This document shows positions 40,755-53,872 of a DNA stretch of 64,000 nt, piece after piece. Below the pieces are notes generated by a model. That model searched no databases, was not told the DNA's origin, and saw only the letters and a list, made by a program, of their open reading frames with translations. How positions within the stretch are numbered: the stretch's first letter is position 1; each line of letters starts with the position of its first letter. The position numbers were made by a program, and so were the translations under genes. This DNA is from Neelides folsomi (lineage: Eukaryota; Arthropoda; Collembola; Neelipleona; Neelidae): contig JAQGBZ010000138.1 of the NCBI GenBank assembly GCA_034687125.1, positions 89,426 to 153,425 of the forward strand. The letters are read 5' to 3'.

Positions 40755-43700
40755 GTTGAGAATTTTGCAGACTCAATTAATATTTTACTAAATTCTCTAT
40801 GCTCAATATACACCTCGTTGAACAAATTTATGCTTAAATGAATTTCAAACCTTTGTTGGCATTTATGAAATTCATGCCCACAATATATAGATATTCAATC
40901 ACAATTGAGTTTAAAGGATATAAAAACTTCAAAAGTTAATTAATGAACCAAGTTTTCCATCAGATAAATTAAATTATGGTTTAAATGGCTTTGTAGGATC
41001 ATTATTTGAAGCCTTGAATCAAGTAGAGTTAATACGCCAGTATAATTTATTTGGGAACAGAATCATAGATGAGAAGAAAGCATCATATAAAGGATGGGGT
41101 TGAGCAGAGGACATCCAAAAGACGAACGTGCGATAGGATCACATGTTGAAGGGCATAATACTTATGCCCACACACAAGTTGAATAAAGCAAACGTCTCCG
41201 CAAGCCTCACTTCTTAACACTTCTTTGGTGCACTTTGAAGGTTTGTTGGAGTTTCGGACTTCTATAATATCATCACTGTAGTTGTCTCAAATGTGAGACG
41301 GAATCGTTGATTCAAAAAGAGTTCTCTTGATCTTTCAACCGCACTTTTAACTTTTTAGACCCTTACAACCATGGGCGTGGGCTCATGAATTTGTCAAAGT
41401 CAGGGGGAATAGGTTCCTCGACATCTTCCTTGTTTACCTTCTGTCTCAGTCGGCAGAGCCATTTACGTGAGAATGTCCAGCAGGAATAAGGGATATGTGT
41501 CTCTTGTAATAAACTACAATGGCTTTTATTTTGAGATTCAAGTTCGGCGGAGAGTTTGGGCGAAATGATAAGAGAACCAGGAGTGGGAATTGAAGAGAAC
41601 TCACGTCTTGGATATATTGTATTCTCGAGACACAACTTGATATTTGATTACTGGAGGAGTCGAGTGAACTCTGAACAGGACGAGATTTTGTCCACAACTG
41701 ACTGTGAGAGGACCCTGACTGTAAAGATCCTTCTTTTCTCTTAAGATTCTAACAAAGTTTGTGTAAAATAACAGGGTTGATTCACTACGGAATTCACCTG
41801 TTTGTGAGAACTCCTAAACCCGCAAGGTTGCTGGATTCAAGACGACCGATGGTGTTATTGGACGAAAGGACGACGGCGATGGATGGACCCATGATCCCTT
41901 TACCATGTAATCTTCCCCTCACTCACGCCTCTTGAGTGCAAAATAGCTATGAGGGATTCTTCATGACTTCTTTCCTCCATCGTCTTCGTAGGAGGAGAGT
42001 GAAAGGGAATGAGATGCTTCAAGAGCCAATCTAACAACTTGCTTGTCTCTATTTCTTTTTTCGGCTTCCCTAAACACACTTCTATAGATTTATTCCAACA
42101 CATTTCTGCTTCTTCCTCTTTTCAACGAGTATGTAAGCTCTGCGGTGTCACTCCTTGAATTGTGTCATTCAACACTGTTTTGGATTACGAATAAATCTTT
42201 GGTTCCATGAATGTTTAATATTTAATATAAAGGTTCACAATTATTATACGCCCTTTTTTATAATTATAAGCAAGTAGAAGCGTTAAATCAAATGGCGAGA
42301 TTATGTTAATTTTCTTCCAAAAGGCTCCAAACATTTTTAGCTAAGCATTTTGAGGAATTACAATGGCCACCACTGAGATGCTATTCGTTGTAATATCACA
42401 TGAGTAATGCAATATATGTTATTAATTATTAGTTCTATTATAATTATGCATACCTAACAGCTATTTTAAAGATTTTAAAAATTATAGATTTTCAGAGTTA
42501 GTGAATAATTTATTAAATCAAAAAATGAAAATATACCAACACAAAATATACCAAATTGTGATTTGTAATACAACAATTATGCATAATAAGGAATTATTCA
42601 ATTCTGTCACGTCAGATGCCTGTAAATATTATGAGATGTTAAATGATCCTATTCATTAAAAGTAAATCGCACTAAGGAATTAGCGATAATTGAGAAAGAT
42701 TGAGGAAGTGGAGATGATGACAGAAAGATGAGATATTTAATAATTGAACAGATATTTTCGGCAATAGGAAGATCCAATTTTAGATTATGCGGAAATCTAC
42801 TTAATGTTAGTGACCATCATCATTGCATTATGTAATTAGTATCTACAACTCTATATAAACTAAACATTTGATATTATCGTGAATGTTCATAATAAATTAC
42901 TCGAGTTCACTTTGTATAAGACGAACAAGATGTAAAATTTGTATCTGGACTTTTAAATCTCTAGTCCCACCTGTTCTTCTACACTAAGCTTTCAAGAATG
43001 AATGAAATGTTCTGGAAAGAGCAGAAGGTTGGTTATTTGGCATTATTAAATGATGTGTGTGTGGGACTCATTAATGGGAAAACCATATCGGAACCGGGAG
43101 CCTGTTCAGTACGCATACTTCTTCATGATGTTCGAACTTCTCGCTTCATCCCATCTTAAAGCAAAAAGGTATACATGCATAATGTACTTTGGGGTTTGAA
43201 GGAGCCATCCGTATTTAATGAACCAAGTAAGGAGAACTTAATTGCAATCCGTTGTGAGCAAGGTTTTTCATTGCTCAAAGGAATTCCTTCTCGCTTCCTT
43301 ACCCGACTCTGAACAGTAAGTAATGTTTTGGACCAGTTCCTCCAGACCAGGCTTTTCATCATTTCTTTGGCTAATTATTCGCCTTTTTAAGGAACTTCTT
43401 TCTCCTTCTTTTCACAACTCAAAAGTAGAACCTCGAGCTCATTATGCCTATATAGAAAGAATTTACATCATAAAACAACTTAGTTGCTCATAAATTCAAT
43501 TTTAAATACCTCTCTTGAGGTTTAAAAAAGGAGACTTTACAACACGATGTTTTGTATCCTCATCGACCTTATTACCCTTTAACTTCCCTGTACATTTTCA
43601 ATAAAAAACAAGATTTACTAAAAGTGAATCAGTAAAATTACATGTAAGGATTATAATAAACAATAAAAGGATTTGTCAATTTCTTAATAAAAAGTTGATG

Positions 43701-45084
43701 ATTAAATAGACGTGTTAACAATATTAAAACACAGATTATTCACTGTCTTACCTGATAAACTGATATATTTTTATGTTGTAAAAGGAGACATTTGGAGACA
43801 GCCAAATAGTTTGAACGCTTGATAATAAAAGTGTGATGATAGTAAAGATGAAAGGAAAGTTCCTGTAATTGACAAGAATATTTGTGATAGCATGCCATTT
43901 AGATGTGAATTAGATAAGCAGTTTCTTTTTATGGGTCGACATGAAGAGAGATTCATAAATCTGCAAATTGTAAGTGCATTGAGGAACTAGTGCCGAGAGT
44001 GAGAGAAAACCAGACATTCATCTTCCATTGAGTACACATCCAGTTCCTCGGAGAATCTTTTTTGAATGATTGTAAATGGTATTAACTTCGGCTGATCAAG
44101 TCAACGGGTTTATTACATCTTGCAGAATTTAAATGTTCTATAATATGCATAATATGAAAGACAGTCGAGCCAACCATTAATGGGCGTTTAATGGACCGCC
44201 AACCCAAGTTGAGCCAGAGAACGAGGAGAACGAAAAAGCTCAAAACTCCTTCGGTCACAAAAAGAGGCATGTGTACATATAATTACTATACCATAAAGAC
44301 TCATTGCCTGACCTTAACACGAGCCATGCATATAACTGACGCCCAGGTAATCTGTCACCATACACCGCCTCTATAATCATCTTCACCAAAAGAGCTAGTG
44401 GTTTGACTCTTGATGTACAAAACTCAATAATAAGCTAATCACCATTTCCAAACGTCTAATCCTTGAACATTATTTAGCAAGCGTTGGGTTACAAATAATC
44501 TTTCTCCTTTTCAATAATCTTGAATTTCTTGCTCTCATCTACAATAGGTAACAAAATTTAGCCGTTTGATGTTGAATTTTAACTACCACAATCGAATCCT
44601 TACTTGCTTTATTAGGTATAATATGTATGCATGAATTTGAGTTTTCAAATCTGAATGTGAGAGATTGATCCGATTCATAAGAAATCAACAAGTTTAGCCA
44701 TTTTAAATTTCCAGTGAGAATTTCTTACTCTCAAAAGAATTTATTTCTGAATCCACTCATTTTGACCAGAAATTATTTTGGTACATTTCCCCCTTTCAAA
44801 CTAAAAGAGAATTTGTTACTATTTATTTTTATATAATACTCATACTATACCGTACATACTAGAAAATTGTGTATTTAGTTTATCTAAACAATTTGAATGT
44901 AACATGTATTGAGTAAGTATTTAGTATTGGTAGATTGGTAATTGGTACTCACATTCGATGAGAATTTTTTATTCCAAGTTTTCTATATTATTTTGTGAAA
45001 CTCATTAAAAGTGCAAAGAATTTATTTACGCCTGTTTACAATTACAATAAATGATAGATTACTTAATGTTGGTAGGGGTAACCG
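40755..45084. other. Noncoding stretch
   Basis: Upstream of the second NtA exon. 41.0-42.1 kb is GC-richer and contains overlapping frames of 60-90 codons on both strands at 41363-41744, without ATG-plus-splice structure or family resemblance. The rest to 45.08 kb is AT-rich, with frames of about 60-70 codons that I consider chance. No RNA gene was seen. Confidence 0.4.
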
Positions 45085-45545
45085 TGTTGGGACAAAAAAC
45101 GGGCACATTGAACCCCAAAAGGGGCACATGTGCCTAAAAAAGGGTTGAGTTTACTTTTCCCTCCAGATTTTTTGGCAAATTTTGAAAATTGTCAAGTTGG
45201 CAATTGCCAATGCACGTAAATGATATGGATATTATTTGCCATGATGGCAATTTTTCAGTTGCCATGATGCATTTTATTCAATTTATTACATGTTAGGTTA
45301 GGTTAGGTTATTTGGCGAAAGACGTCATTCCCATTAATTTTAACCTAACCTAACATATCTAAAAACAATAGAATACAATCAACTATGAGTCAGAAAGCAA
45401 TTGCCAAATTTGTCAAAAAAGCTGGAGGGAAAAGTAAAACTCAGCCTAAAAAAAGGCACAATGGACCCCAAAAAGGGCACATAACTCTTGGACCCGAAGT
45501 GGGTAAATATGCCCACATAAGGGCATATTGAACCCAAACAAGATT
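45085..45545. mobile_element. Foldback element with inner TTAGG-like palindrome
   Basis: Arms pair over roughly 150 bp. TACTTTTCCCTCCAG near 45155 is matched inverted near 45440, followed inward by GGCAAATTT and TTGGCAATTGCC motifs. At the centre (TTAGG)3-like ATGTTAGGTTAGGTTAGG (about 45293-45315) faces the inverted TAACCTAACCTAACAT (about 45341-45356). Outside the strong arms are diverged units such as GGGCACATTGAACCCCAAAA, GGCACAATGGACCCC and GGGCATATTGAACCC in mirrored positions. No ORF. Outer limits are approximate and no target duplication was established. Confidence 0.6.
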
Positions 45546-45993
45546 AAATTTTTTAACTAATAATTAAATTTAAACGTGGAATTTTCTGTTTCCACAATTT
45601 TGGTCTTACAAATTGAGGGAAATTACAAAAGGACTTGTTTAGTGGTAAGCCACACCACCTTTGGCATACTCTATTTCAACCAACGTGTATTCAGATGTGC
45701 AAGGTTAGCTTAGGCTAGGTAAGCGATATTGTTCAAGCTTATTGTTAATATAAATTAAATGGATTTTAATGTTTTTCGATATTTTTAAAGTTGAATTGTC
45801 TGTTAACATTCATCGGTCAATTCGAGGAGAATGGCCTAGACATGGACGTTGTACAACAAATAATTATGGTATTATATAAAATAAATATTTTATTAATATG
45901 AGATTTTTATAGTAAATCATGTTTTTAGATTACTTTCAACCAGAAATTTCACATCAACCGACGAAACCTTTTGCAGTTTGTAAATCTGCTGAT

Positions 45994-46397
45994 CAGTGCT
46001 CGGCATCCGGCAGCGGGATTGGAAAATTCTTCGGGCATTGCCTGATACTTGCCGGATGCCGGGTTGCCGGAGAGGCAATTTGAGACTTACAAATTCCATA
46101 ATAAATAGTCTAACCCTCTTGGTGTCAAACCGACATAAATATTTTAACTAATTTGAATAATGCAATTATTATTATCTTAACGTTCTGAAGACATGCTTAT
46201 TTAAATTCAAGTGCTTTTACATGTTTCATAATTTAGCAAGATAGCTGAATTATGTCTCATTGAACTAGTCGCCTTGGCTCTTTTCTGTAAATTTTCCAAT
46301 CCGGCATCCGGCATTGCCTAATAGGCATTTGCTAAATGCCTAATAGGCACAATCCGGCATCCGGCAAAAGGCATCCGGCATGCCGGATCGAGCACTG
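45994..46397. mobile_element. hAT-type MITE, 404 bp, with perfect 8-bp target duplication
   Basis: The left end CAGTGCTCGGCATCCGGCA and inverted right end CAGTGCTCGATCCGGCA are terminal inverted repeats of the hAT kind (CAGTGCTC). They are flanked by an exact 8-bp duplication CTGCTGAT at 45986-45993 and 46398-46405, the target size of hAT elements. Subterminal regions carry many GGCATCCGGCA / TGCCGGATGCC units in both orientations, which may be transposase binding sites. There is no coding capacity. Exact flanks suggest a fairly recent insertion. Confidence 0.9.
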
Positions 46398-46405
46398 CTG
46401 CTGAT

Positions 46406-47411
46406 GAGTTGTAAGGTTTATTGTTATTATTATTATCATTTTATTCTTTTTTATTCATTTCAGTTGGTTAGTGAATCATTTTGGTTAGCCTGGTACACTT
46501 GGATTTTGCTATGTGTTAGATAAATAAAGTTGTTGAATTGTTTTTGGTGTATTTCGTTTGCACAAGGGGTGGTGGGTATTAAGGTGTTTGATTTTTAGGG
46601 GGTTTGATGGGGTTGATGTTAAGTTAATACATTAGCGGAGTTTAGATTTAGCATGGGGTCTATGTTAAAGCATTGTGAATTATGCGGTCCAGCCCTTCTT
46701 CCCTACTCTTCTTTACAAAATTTAAAATACGAGCATCGTATTTAAGATCACATTTTGACATTTTAAAAATGGATTGTGTATTAAAAATCAATTCACTGGC
46801 TGTATTATAATTGATATTTTTTACAAGGACTTAAAAAACCTTAAGGAAACAATTCCAAAATAAAAAAAAGTTTATTATTATAAAATAAATAATTACATAA
46901 AATCTCAACAATACAATTGTAATCTTAATGCTAAAATAATTTTAATGACAATGACAAATGAAATTGTAAACCAATATGATACATGTTTATCAGAATTTTA
47001 TCGATTTGCTTTACAATTTCATTCTAACCCTAAATTAAACAATTCCTATAAATACTAATATAAGTAATATTGATATACTATAAATCAGCAATTTATATTC
47101 ACTATTAAGTGTAATGAAATATTGATGATAAAATCTAATGAATAATACATACAATACAATAATTTTTATGCATAATACGATTCTCCAATTAGAAAACTAT
47201 TAGTTAAGACCAAATAAGATTTAACACTGATTAAGTATAATATGAGTTTGGTGGGTACATATAAGTTATTTAATAATTAATTACTACATAAATAGTTAAT
47301 TAGTATTTTTATAAAGACTACATTTTAAAAGGCAAGGAAAAACACTCGTTCGTAAAACTCTGAGATCTGTAACTACTCCTAGTTTAAGTGTATTAGTCAT
47401 AAAATTATTAA
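46406..47411. other. 3' flank of the membrane-protein gene
   Basis: No gene. The minus strand carries AATAAA at about 46871-46876, some 540 bases after the stop of the membrane-protein gene, a candidate polyadenylation signal but not a strong one. The region next to the stop (46860-47400) is very AT-rich, as expected of a 3' UTR. Confidence 0.35.
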
Positions 47412-50400
47412 CTAAACTTGATTAACATTTCCTTCGCCCGCACTTAAAATGTCTAATTTGAAGAGGAAGTAAATGCCTACGAGAATTAAAGGAAACCCAA
47501 GAAGAGCGCAGATAAGTTCACCAGTGAAAACCGGCATCCAGACGAGAATGTGGGTCCTCATCTGGAAGACCGACCACCAAACGCCCACGATTGGAAAGCC
47601 GAGAACGGCGAGAGAAATTGCGATCATGGGCGATCGGATGAGGAGAATCAAATATGTGAAGGCTTGTGAGAAAACAAAGATGGAGAGAATGAGGAACCAC
47701 GATGAAGGACCCGTCAGAGAATTGACAAAACCAGCAATCAGCACACTCGGCAAATTTCCCACGGTTGTGCCCTAGTATAAATGATAAAAACTCTTTAATT
47801 TTTTAGACAAGATAATACAATAAACCTAGTAAACTAATTTTGTTAAAGATTCCTACATTGGCACAAAAAGTTCAAACCAGTTTGACATTAAAAATATTTG
47901 CTTCAAAGATTCAATAGGTTAATGTGTTGTGATTCTTGTTAAATGTGTTAAAGTTCAATTGTAAAAATTCAATGTTTTTTTAATCAATCATTGATCATTT
48001 GGAAAAGGAGAAAATATGTAATTCTCAATTGAATTATTTTTATATCAGTATTTGTGTCAACATACTGTATACCTACTCTAGACACATTCATGTAGAGTAA
48101 TTATGACATTCACAATCAGTAAATAAAGTTAATTTTTATATTTTAGTAATACATACATAATTTAAACTCACTAAAGTTCAAATACACACATAACATATTG
48201 AAAATTATTTTACCTTTCCAAATCCTGGAACGAATTCAGTCCAAAAGAGACTCGCAATGAAAAGCCAACTTGTTATTTGAAACCAAAGAACAGCATTTGC
48301 AACATTAAGGAACGGCACTCTTGTGTAAGGATTCGCTCCATATCTTGATATAATTCTTTGATTTTGAAAGAGATCCGGCTCTGGACCAATGGGGTCTTCG
48401 GGTACGGACTCTGTCTGAGTTGTATTTGTATTGTCTGTAATTCGGATCACAGTCATTTTCACGGCATTGTACTGTTCGTAATAAACTCGAGAGTTTTGCC
48501 TTTTCTGTTGAGGAAATAAAATTGTCATTTACCGATTAACATAATAACGGCCATCAATTAAATTAAGATTTGGAGATTTCTTGTAATTTTTTCTAATTTT
48601 TCTCATATTGCATTACTTCAAGGCACACTGAAATTTAAATTTTACTATAGAAATAAAACAATGGTAGCAAATGTCAAACTCTGTGTCGTAGTCATGATTT
48701 TAAAAGGTTTTTAATTTTAATTCACCCCACTGTTGTAATAACAAGAGCTAAAAGTCGACGGATTACCGAAATACATACACTGATATTTTATAAACAATTC
48801 AAATTTTAGGAAAAAAAGAACTTCAAACATGTTACTATACCATCCGATCTTATATAATGATGAGATGGTAAATCTACCTAAACACAAAATTTAATTTAAA
48901 AGAACAAACATTGGAAAATAAACAACAAAGCGATTCACAAGACCCACAACCTGTGATTGTGATATTAGTGGTGATTATTGATATTATCGATGAAATGCTC
49001 GATCTTTAGATTTTAATCAAATATTAATAATGTATTTTATATTACTATATAATATATGTAGATATACCTAGTATTTATTATATTCTATATACTTAGAGTC
49101 GTTTAAAAATATTCTATATAATATCCGTAAAATGTACTTAAGATTTTAATAAAGAAATAAAGTATCGTGTACTTTATACATACCTAATATACATTACCAA
49201 CTTTGAAAGACGGGACTGTGCAATTTTGGAAGTGCTTACAGAGGGTTTCGTATAGAGATACGTTTGTCTTGTACCTTGTCAAATATCATATATTTAATAT
49301 CCTACACTTATATCATACTGAAATAAAAACTAAAGCCAAATTACACACTAGTTTTTTTTACTTCTGACCTTGCACGATGAATTTAACTGGAGTCCATATT
49401 TATACAAGTTTAATACTTATATTTGTATTATAACTTATAACTACTGTTAAATTTCGATAAGTTCGGCCGTTCGATTTTTCATAAATTATAATATTCTTAG
49501 TAACAACATAAAATTTTAACTCATTTGCCCTGACCTTGGTATTACTATTTATCCTGGATAACTTCGCATACCCTGCAATTCTCCAATTTAATAAACTAGT
49601 AGAAACGAATATAAAATTAACCTCATAGACATATCTTTAATTTAATAATTAAATTAATGTAAAAAACTAAAAGATAACTTGACTAATAATAATTAAAATG
49701 GATGCTAAATAAATATAACGTTTTTTTAACCTGAGGTATTAAATAAGGTTATAAAGCTATAATTATTATAAGGCTCTAATTAATAAAGTTCTAATTATTC
49801 AAAATTATTAAATTATTAATTAATACCAAGGACTGGGCAAAAGAGTTAAAATTTTATGTTGTTACTGAGAATATTTTAATTTATAAGAAATCGAACGGCC
49901 GAACTTATCGAAATTTAACAGTACCTACTGTTTCATTACTTACGCTAAAACGACCCTTGAAATTTTAAAAAAGGGCATTTCTATGAAAAAATTTCGGATT
50001 TTTAACCTTATAATTACGATATCACTTAATTATTCGTAATTAAATAAAAATATAGGTAATATACATAATATTAATACTCATTTTAGTAGTGAGAGTTTTG
50101 GAGTGGACGAACCAAGTGGAGTTGATTTGGTTTAAATGTTTAATTTTTCACTGTTAAGTGATTTTAATTAAATAATAAATATATTTATAATTTTAAAGTG
50201 ACTTAATTTATTTGCACACGTTGTCAATAGGTTAATTTTGAAAATAAACAACATTTTAAATTTCAAGGGTCGTTTTAGCTTAAGTAATGAAACAGTACCT
50301 ACATAAAAATTAGTATTTGCACACACATTTACCACATTCCTACATAGATTCATTTTAGCTGGTTCTATAGTATACTCTCCCACAAAAAAGCAATTAAATT

Positions 50401-51716
50401 TGAGAAAAGAGTTTGTAGTCATAAAATATAGTAGAGTACAATTTTAAAGCATTGACTTTCACAAAGAGCAATGTCAAAATTAAAATCAAAATATGTAACA
50501 TAGCTCTATGCACTAATTATATTATTACTAATATTCAAATGACGAATTCATAATTTATAACAATATAATAATTATTACCCAATAATGTATTATCTGTTAT
50601 ACATAGTTTATAGTTGTATACAATATTTATTCCGAACATAAGATAAAATTACTTATAACATTAACTTAAATACATACCTTTGGTAAAGGGATGGCAGTTT
50701 CTAAACAAAACATAGAAACTGTCCAAAGCCAAATGGACACAACGAAGGCCAAGGTCCAAACAAGATGAACTTTCCATGTCCATGGGTCTGGAGGCGGATG
50801 AGGATAATAAAACCCTCTGCATCTGTGATAATCTACAAGAGGGTAGTCGACACTCACAAATACTCCAACAGCAATGGTTGCAAGAGCAAAAGATCTTTTG
50901 AATCCAAGACCTAAAATAAAAATAATCAAGCATTTATATCATGAATGTAAAACATGTAAGTCGACTTTAATTATAAAGTTATGTGATCATACGATTCCAT
51001 TTGTTGATACAGTGGGTAATGATAGCAAAAATAACGACGAGTCCCAATAATGGATCTTGAAGATTACATTTAACTTTTTTATCTTCCCAGGAATAAAATA
51101 ATGTAAGAATGCTGAGGCCAACAGAAAATCCAATTTTAAAAATGTTGAGGGCTGAGAGACTGGGTTTGAATATCATTCGTTTCCAATAGAACAACTTAAG
51201 AATGGAGGACGAGAAGAGAAAAAGAGCTGTGGAAATTGTAGCTGCTGCTAAACAAGCTGAATATCCATCGGCGATTCCATCTGTCACATCTTCAAGATGC
51301 CTCGGGAAGAATATGAGACAACCAGATGATGAAGCTATGGTGAGAAATCCGCTGAGCAAGAGCCGCCAGTGAATCCGCCAAAGTTCTGCAAGACTTTTTC
51401 CAGCCGTGGGGATTCGAACAAAGAAGAAACTCTTTATTCTCATTTCAAGGTTACTGAGAGGTATCTTTGGAATCTGATTTGTCCCGCCAGCACCACTGTT
51501 TTGGGGTTGATTTTCAACATTGTTATATTGACCTGACCTTTTATTCGATCCAGTGTTTATTTGACTTTTATTTGACTTTTTATATTTTTGATTTTTATCA
51601 CAGTTGCTTCCATCTTCTTTGATTGCAAGTTCACAATCCAATTCATCTTCTGGGTTTGAATCTGATATCAAAACTTCTTTGTCTTCTCTCATTTTTTCAC
51701 TTTCCCTATTTCTCAT
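47412..51716 (-). CDS. Multi-pass membrane protein, 535 residues, family not recognised
   Basis: Four exons join in frame: 51716-50993, 50910-50678, 48504-48214 and 47771-47412. Donors are GTATGA, GTATGT and GTAAAA; acceptors are TTTTAG, CAACAG and ATACTAG. The lengths (724, 233, 291, 360 nt) give 535 codons plus stop, with phases 1, 0, 0. Residues 1-95 are hydrophilic, acidic then Asn/Lys/Ser-rich. About ten hydrophobic segments follow: 118-137, 152-176, 191-209, 223-237, 249-266, 290-312, 389-408, 440-461, 463-485 and 492-520. A loop rich in aromatic residues and prolines (CRGFYYPHPPPDPWTW, 272-287) and a 70-residue hydrophilic loop (317-386) are distinctive. It presumably acts in a membrane with a cytosolic N-terminus. 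It could be a carrier, receptor or TMEM-like protein; I found no motif to choose. Intron 2 (2.2 kb) hosts two MITEs. Confidence 0.8.
49444..49921. mobile_element. MITE, 478 bp, TIR CTGTTAAATTTCG, TA duplication
   Basis: A terminal inverted repeat of about 110 bp starts CTGTTAAATTTCGATAAGTT at 49444 and returns inverted to 49921. It is flanked by TA at 49442-49443 and 49922-49923, as in Tc1/mariner elements. Arms differ by only a few indels and substitutions. The centre is AT-rich and noncoding. It lies in the large intron of the membrane-protein gene, six bases from the next element. Confidence 0.85.
49928..50295. mobile_element. MITE, 368 bp, TIR CTGTTTCATTACTTA, TA duplication
   Basis: The left end CTGTTTCATTACTTACGCTA at 49928 returns inverted, ending at 50295, with about 40 bp of near-perfect repeat (through GACCCTTGAAATTT). 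TA flanks both sides (49926-49927 and 50296-50297). The interior is AT-rich with no gene; a minus-strand frame at 50168-50422 runs across the end of the element and is not a gene. It shares the CTGTT start and TA target with its neighbour at 49444-49921, although the rest of the TIR differs. Confidence 0.8.
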
Positions 51717-53872
51717 TCACAATTATTTAATTTAATTAATCCAATAAAAATTTCCTTCCATTTAAATATATTTTAAACCTGAGCCAAACAATAAACAACT
51801 TATTAATTCAATTTCTTTAAATTAAATATAAAACAAGCAAAGAAATCTGATACTAAATAGTGTAATATCTATTAAATATAGCTATGATATCAAATTCTCA
51901 TCAAATTAACTTGGTGAAACTCTTATAAATTAAAAAAATATTAAAATATTCGCACTCTTGCGAAACTTCGTGTTGTTTCATTGGAAGTGAATAAGTAACT
52001 GGAAGTAGTGAGAAGGAAGCGTGGTACACTCGGCACTTCATTTCACTATGGCCATAACGTTTACTCTTGCTTACTTTTAAAGTACGTAAGAAGTAAGAAG
52101 CCTCAGCTCAGGTACTCGAAGGGAGCGAGTGGGTTAAGACGAGATGGATAAAAAGATAGAAAATTGTACATGCCTACTCGTATATAAGAAATGCACAAGA
52201 GGTTTACAGTGAGATTCGTGTGACTGCTCTTGAGTATTAAAATGCTGTGGAGCATAGGAAAAGGTGGTCACAATGCATAACATGGTCATAGTAGACGAAC
52301 TATGGTAAGTAAAAACTCTCTTCGTTCTTCAACCACCTGAAGGAGAGGAAGTTCAAACGAGTTCAACGTGCATTTCATACTCTCTCTAAAGACGCTCACG
52401 TGGGCTCGGAAGTCTCTGAGACAACTTATCGTTAGAGGAGAGGTGAAAATACTCAAGAGGAGTTTTTATTGAAACAAACCCTTATTAGATCCAGCAATTA
52501 AAATATGAATCTAGTGCATTGACAGCATAACATCCTAATAAATATTCAGTGAATCTGACTGAAACAAGAATACTGATTTATTTAAATAGTAATATAAATA
52601 TAGTAGTGAATCATACAAATTCACTATAATTGGCTATCAAATAATTATTTTAAATATTCTTTTCATTAGAAATATATTATTGTGTAATCACCCAATGATA
52701 TTATTTTATATTTAAAGATTTAGAAATCTGTATACAAATTATTTATATAAATAACTATTTAAATATTTTATGAATGATCTCATATTGTAGTTAGAGTGTT
52801 AGACACTTGATCACTAGGTAGGTAATTGATAACATTGCATAATATACTAAATATGTAAATAAAATGTAATGTAATTGTATATTTTGTACATGAAACTTTA
52901 TTTTTATACTCTTATTTAAATTACAGAGTTGATTGGCAAATAGTTTATGAATTTATGAAATGGTATGTAGGTATTGTATTTCAAGAGACAAGACAAAAAA
53001 ATAGCAAAGAGTAGGGGTCTGTTGAAACTTTTGATGTAGTTCTTCTGAAATACACCAAAGGCATTGTGCCATCTATCGACTACTCATTGGCTCTTCAACG
53101 TTCTTTAAGACTCTATAAAGATCATAGAGAGCTTCCAACAATCAACAATGAGAACTTTAAGAGTAAATAAAGGTAAACGATAAAATGATGCTGACATAAC
53201 TTTATTCTATAACTATAAATTGTCTGTTCAAATTCTAATATTTATTGAATCTATATTTATTGTGTGTAAATGTATAAATGTGTAATAAAAATAATATAAT
53301 CTTAATTCGAACTATGCATAGTATTATATAAGATTATAAGCATAAGATTATGAACAGTTATGTTTATATTTATTTAAGGTTCAAATTCTACATCACCAAA
53401 ATGCATAAGATATTGAGAAATGCCCCATTATTTAATTTTAAACAAAAACACAAATACACATACATTATAAAATACTTAAAAATGCTGTTACGTGTGAAAT
53501 TTTTAATGTTTTAAAATCAATTTTTCCCCGTATTGAAACTATAAATCATTAAATTTTAGTTACGTTTAAAATAATATATTTTATTAAATAATAATAATAT
53601 GTTATATTAGATATGAAAAAATATCGATTATAAAATAATGAATAATTCCAAGATAAAAAAATTTTATTAGGGAAACTTCGAGGTTAGCGATATAAATCAA
53701 TATTGATATTGTAAAATTAAGAATGAAACATGGAGCAAAGTATTATAATATTTTTAAGGTTGAAGTTTGAACACTTAATTGTGAGACTTTTTTAGTGTGA
53801 TGATTTCGACACCTTATATTTACTATTACATAAAAGTAATAATTATTAATTATATTTACTTTGAGAATGTGC
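51717..53872. other. Intergenic region: 5' side of the membrane gene and 3' side of the cysteine-rich gene
   Basis: No supported gene. 51.95-52.5 kb is GC-richer and probably contains promoter DNA of the membrane-protein gene, though no core motif stands out. 52.5-53.6 kb is AT-rich. On the minus strand AATAAA occurs at about 53663-53668, some 205 bases after the stop of the cysteine-rich gene, a plausible polyadenylation signal. Confidence 0.4.

Noticed and set aside
45293-45356. TTAGG-like repeats as evidence of a telomere or interstitial telomeric tract
   Set aside because: Only about three units per side in inverted orientation inside a foldback element; far too short for a telomeric tract.
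50168-50422. 84-codon minus-strand frame
   Set aside because: It runs across the end of a MITE in an intron and has no protein-like features.
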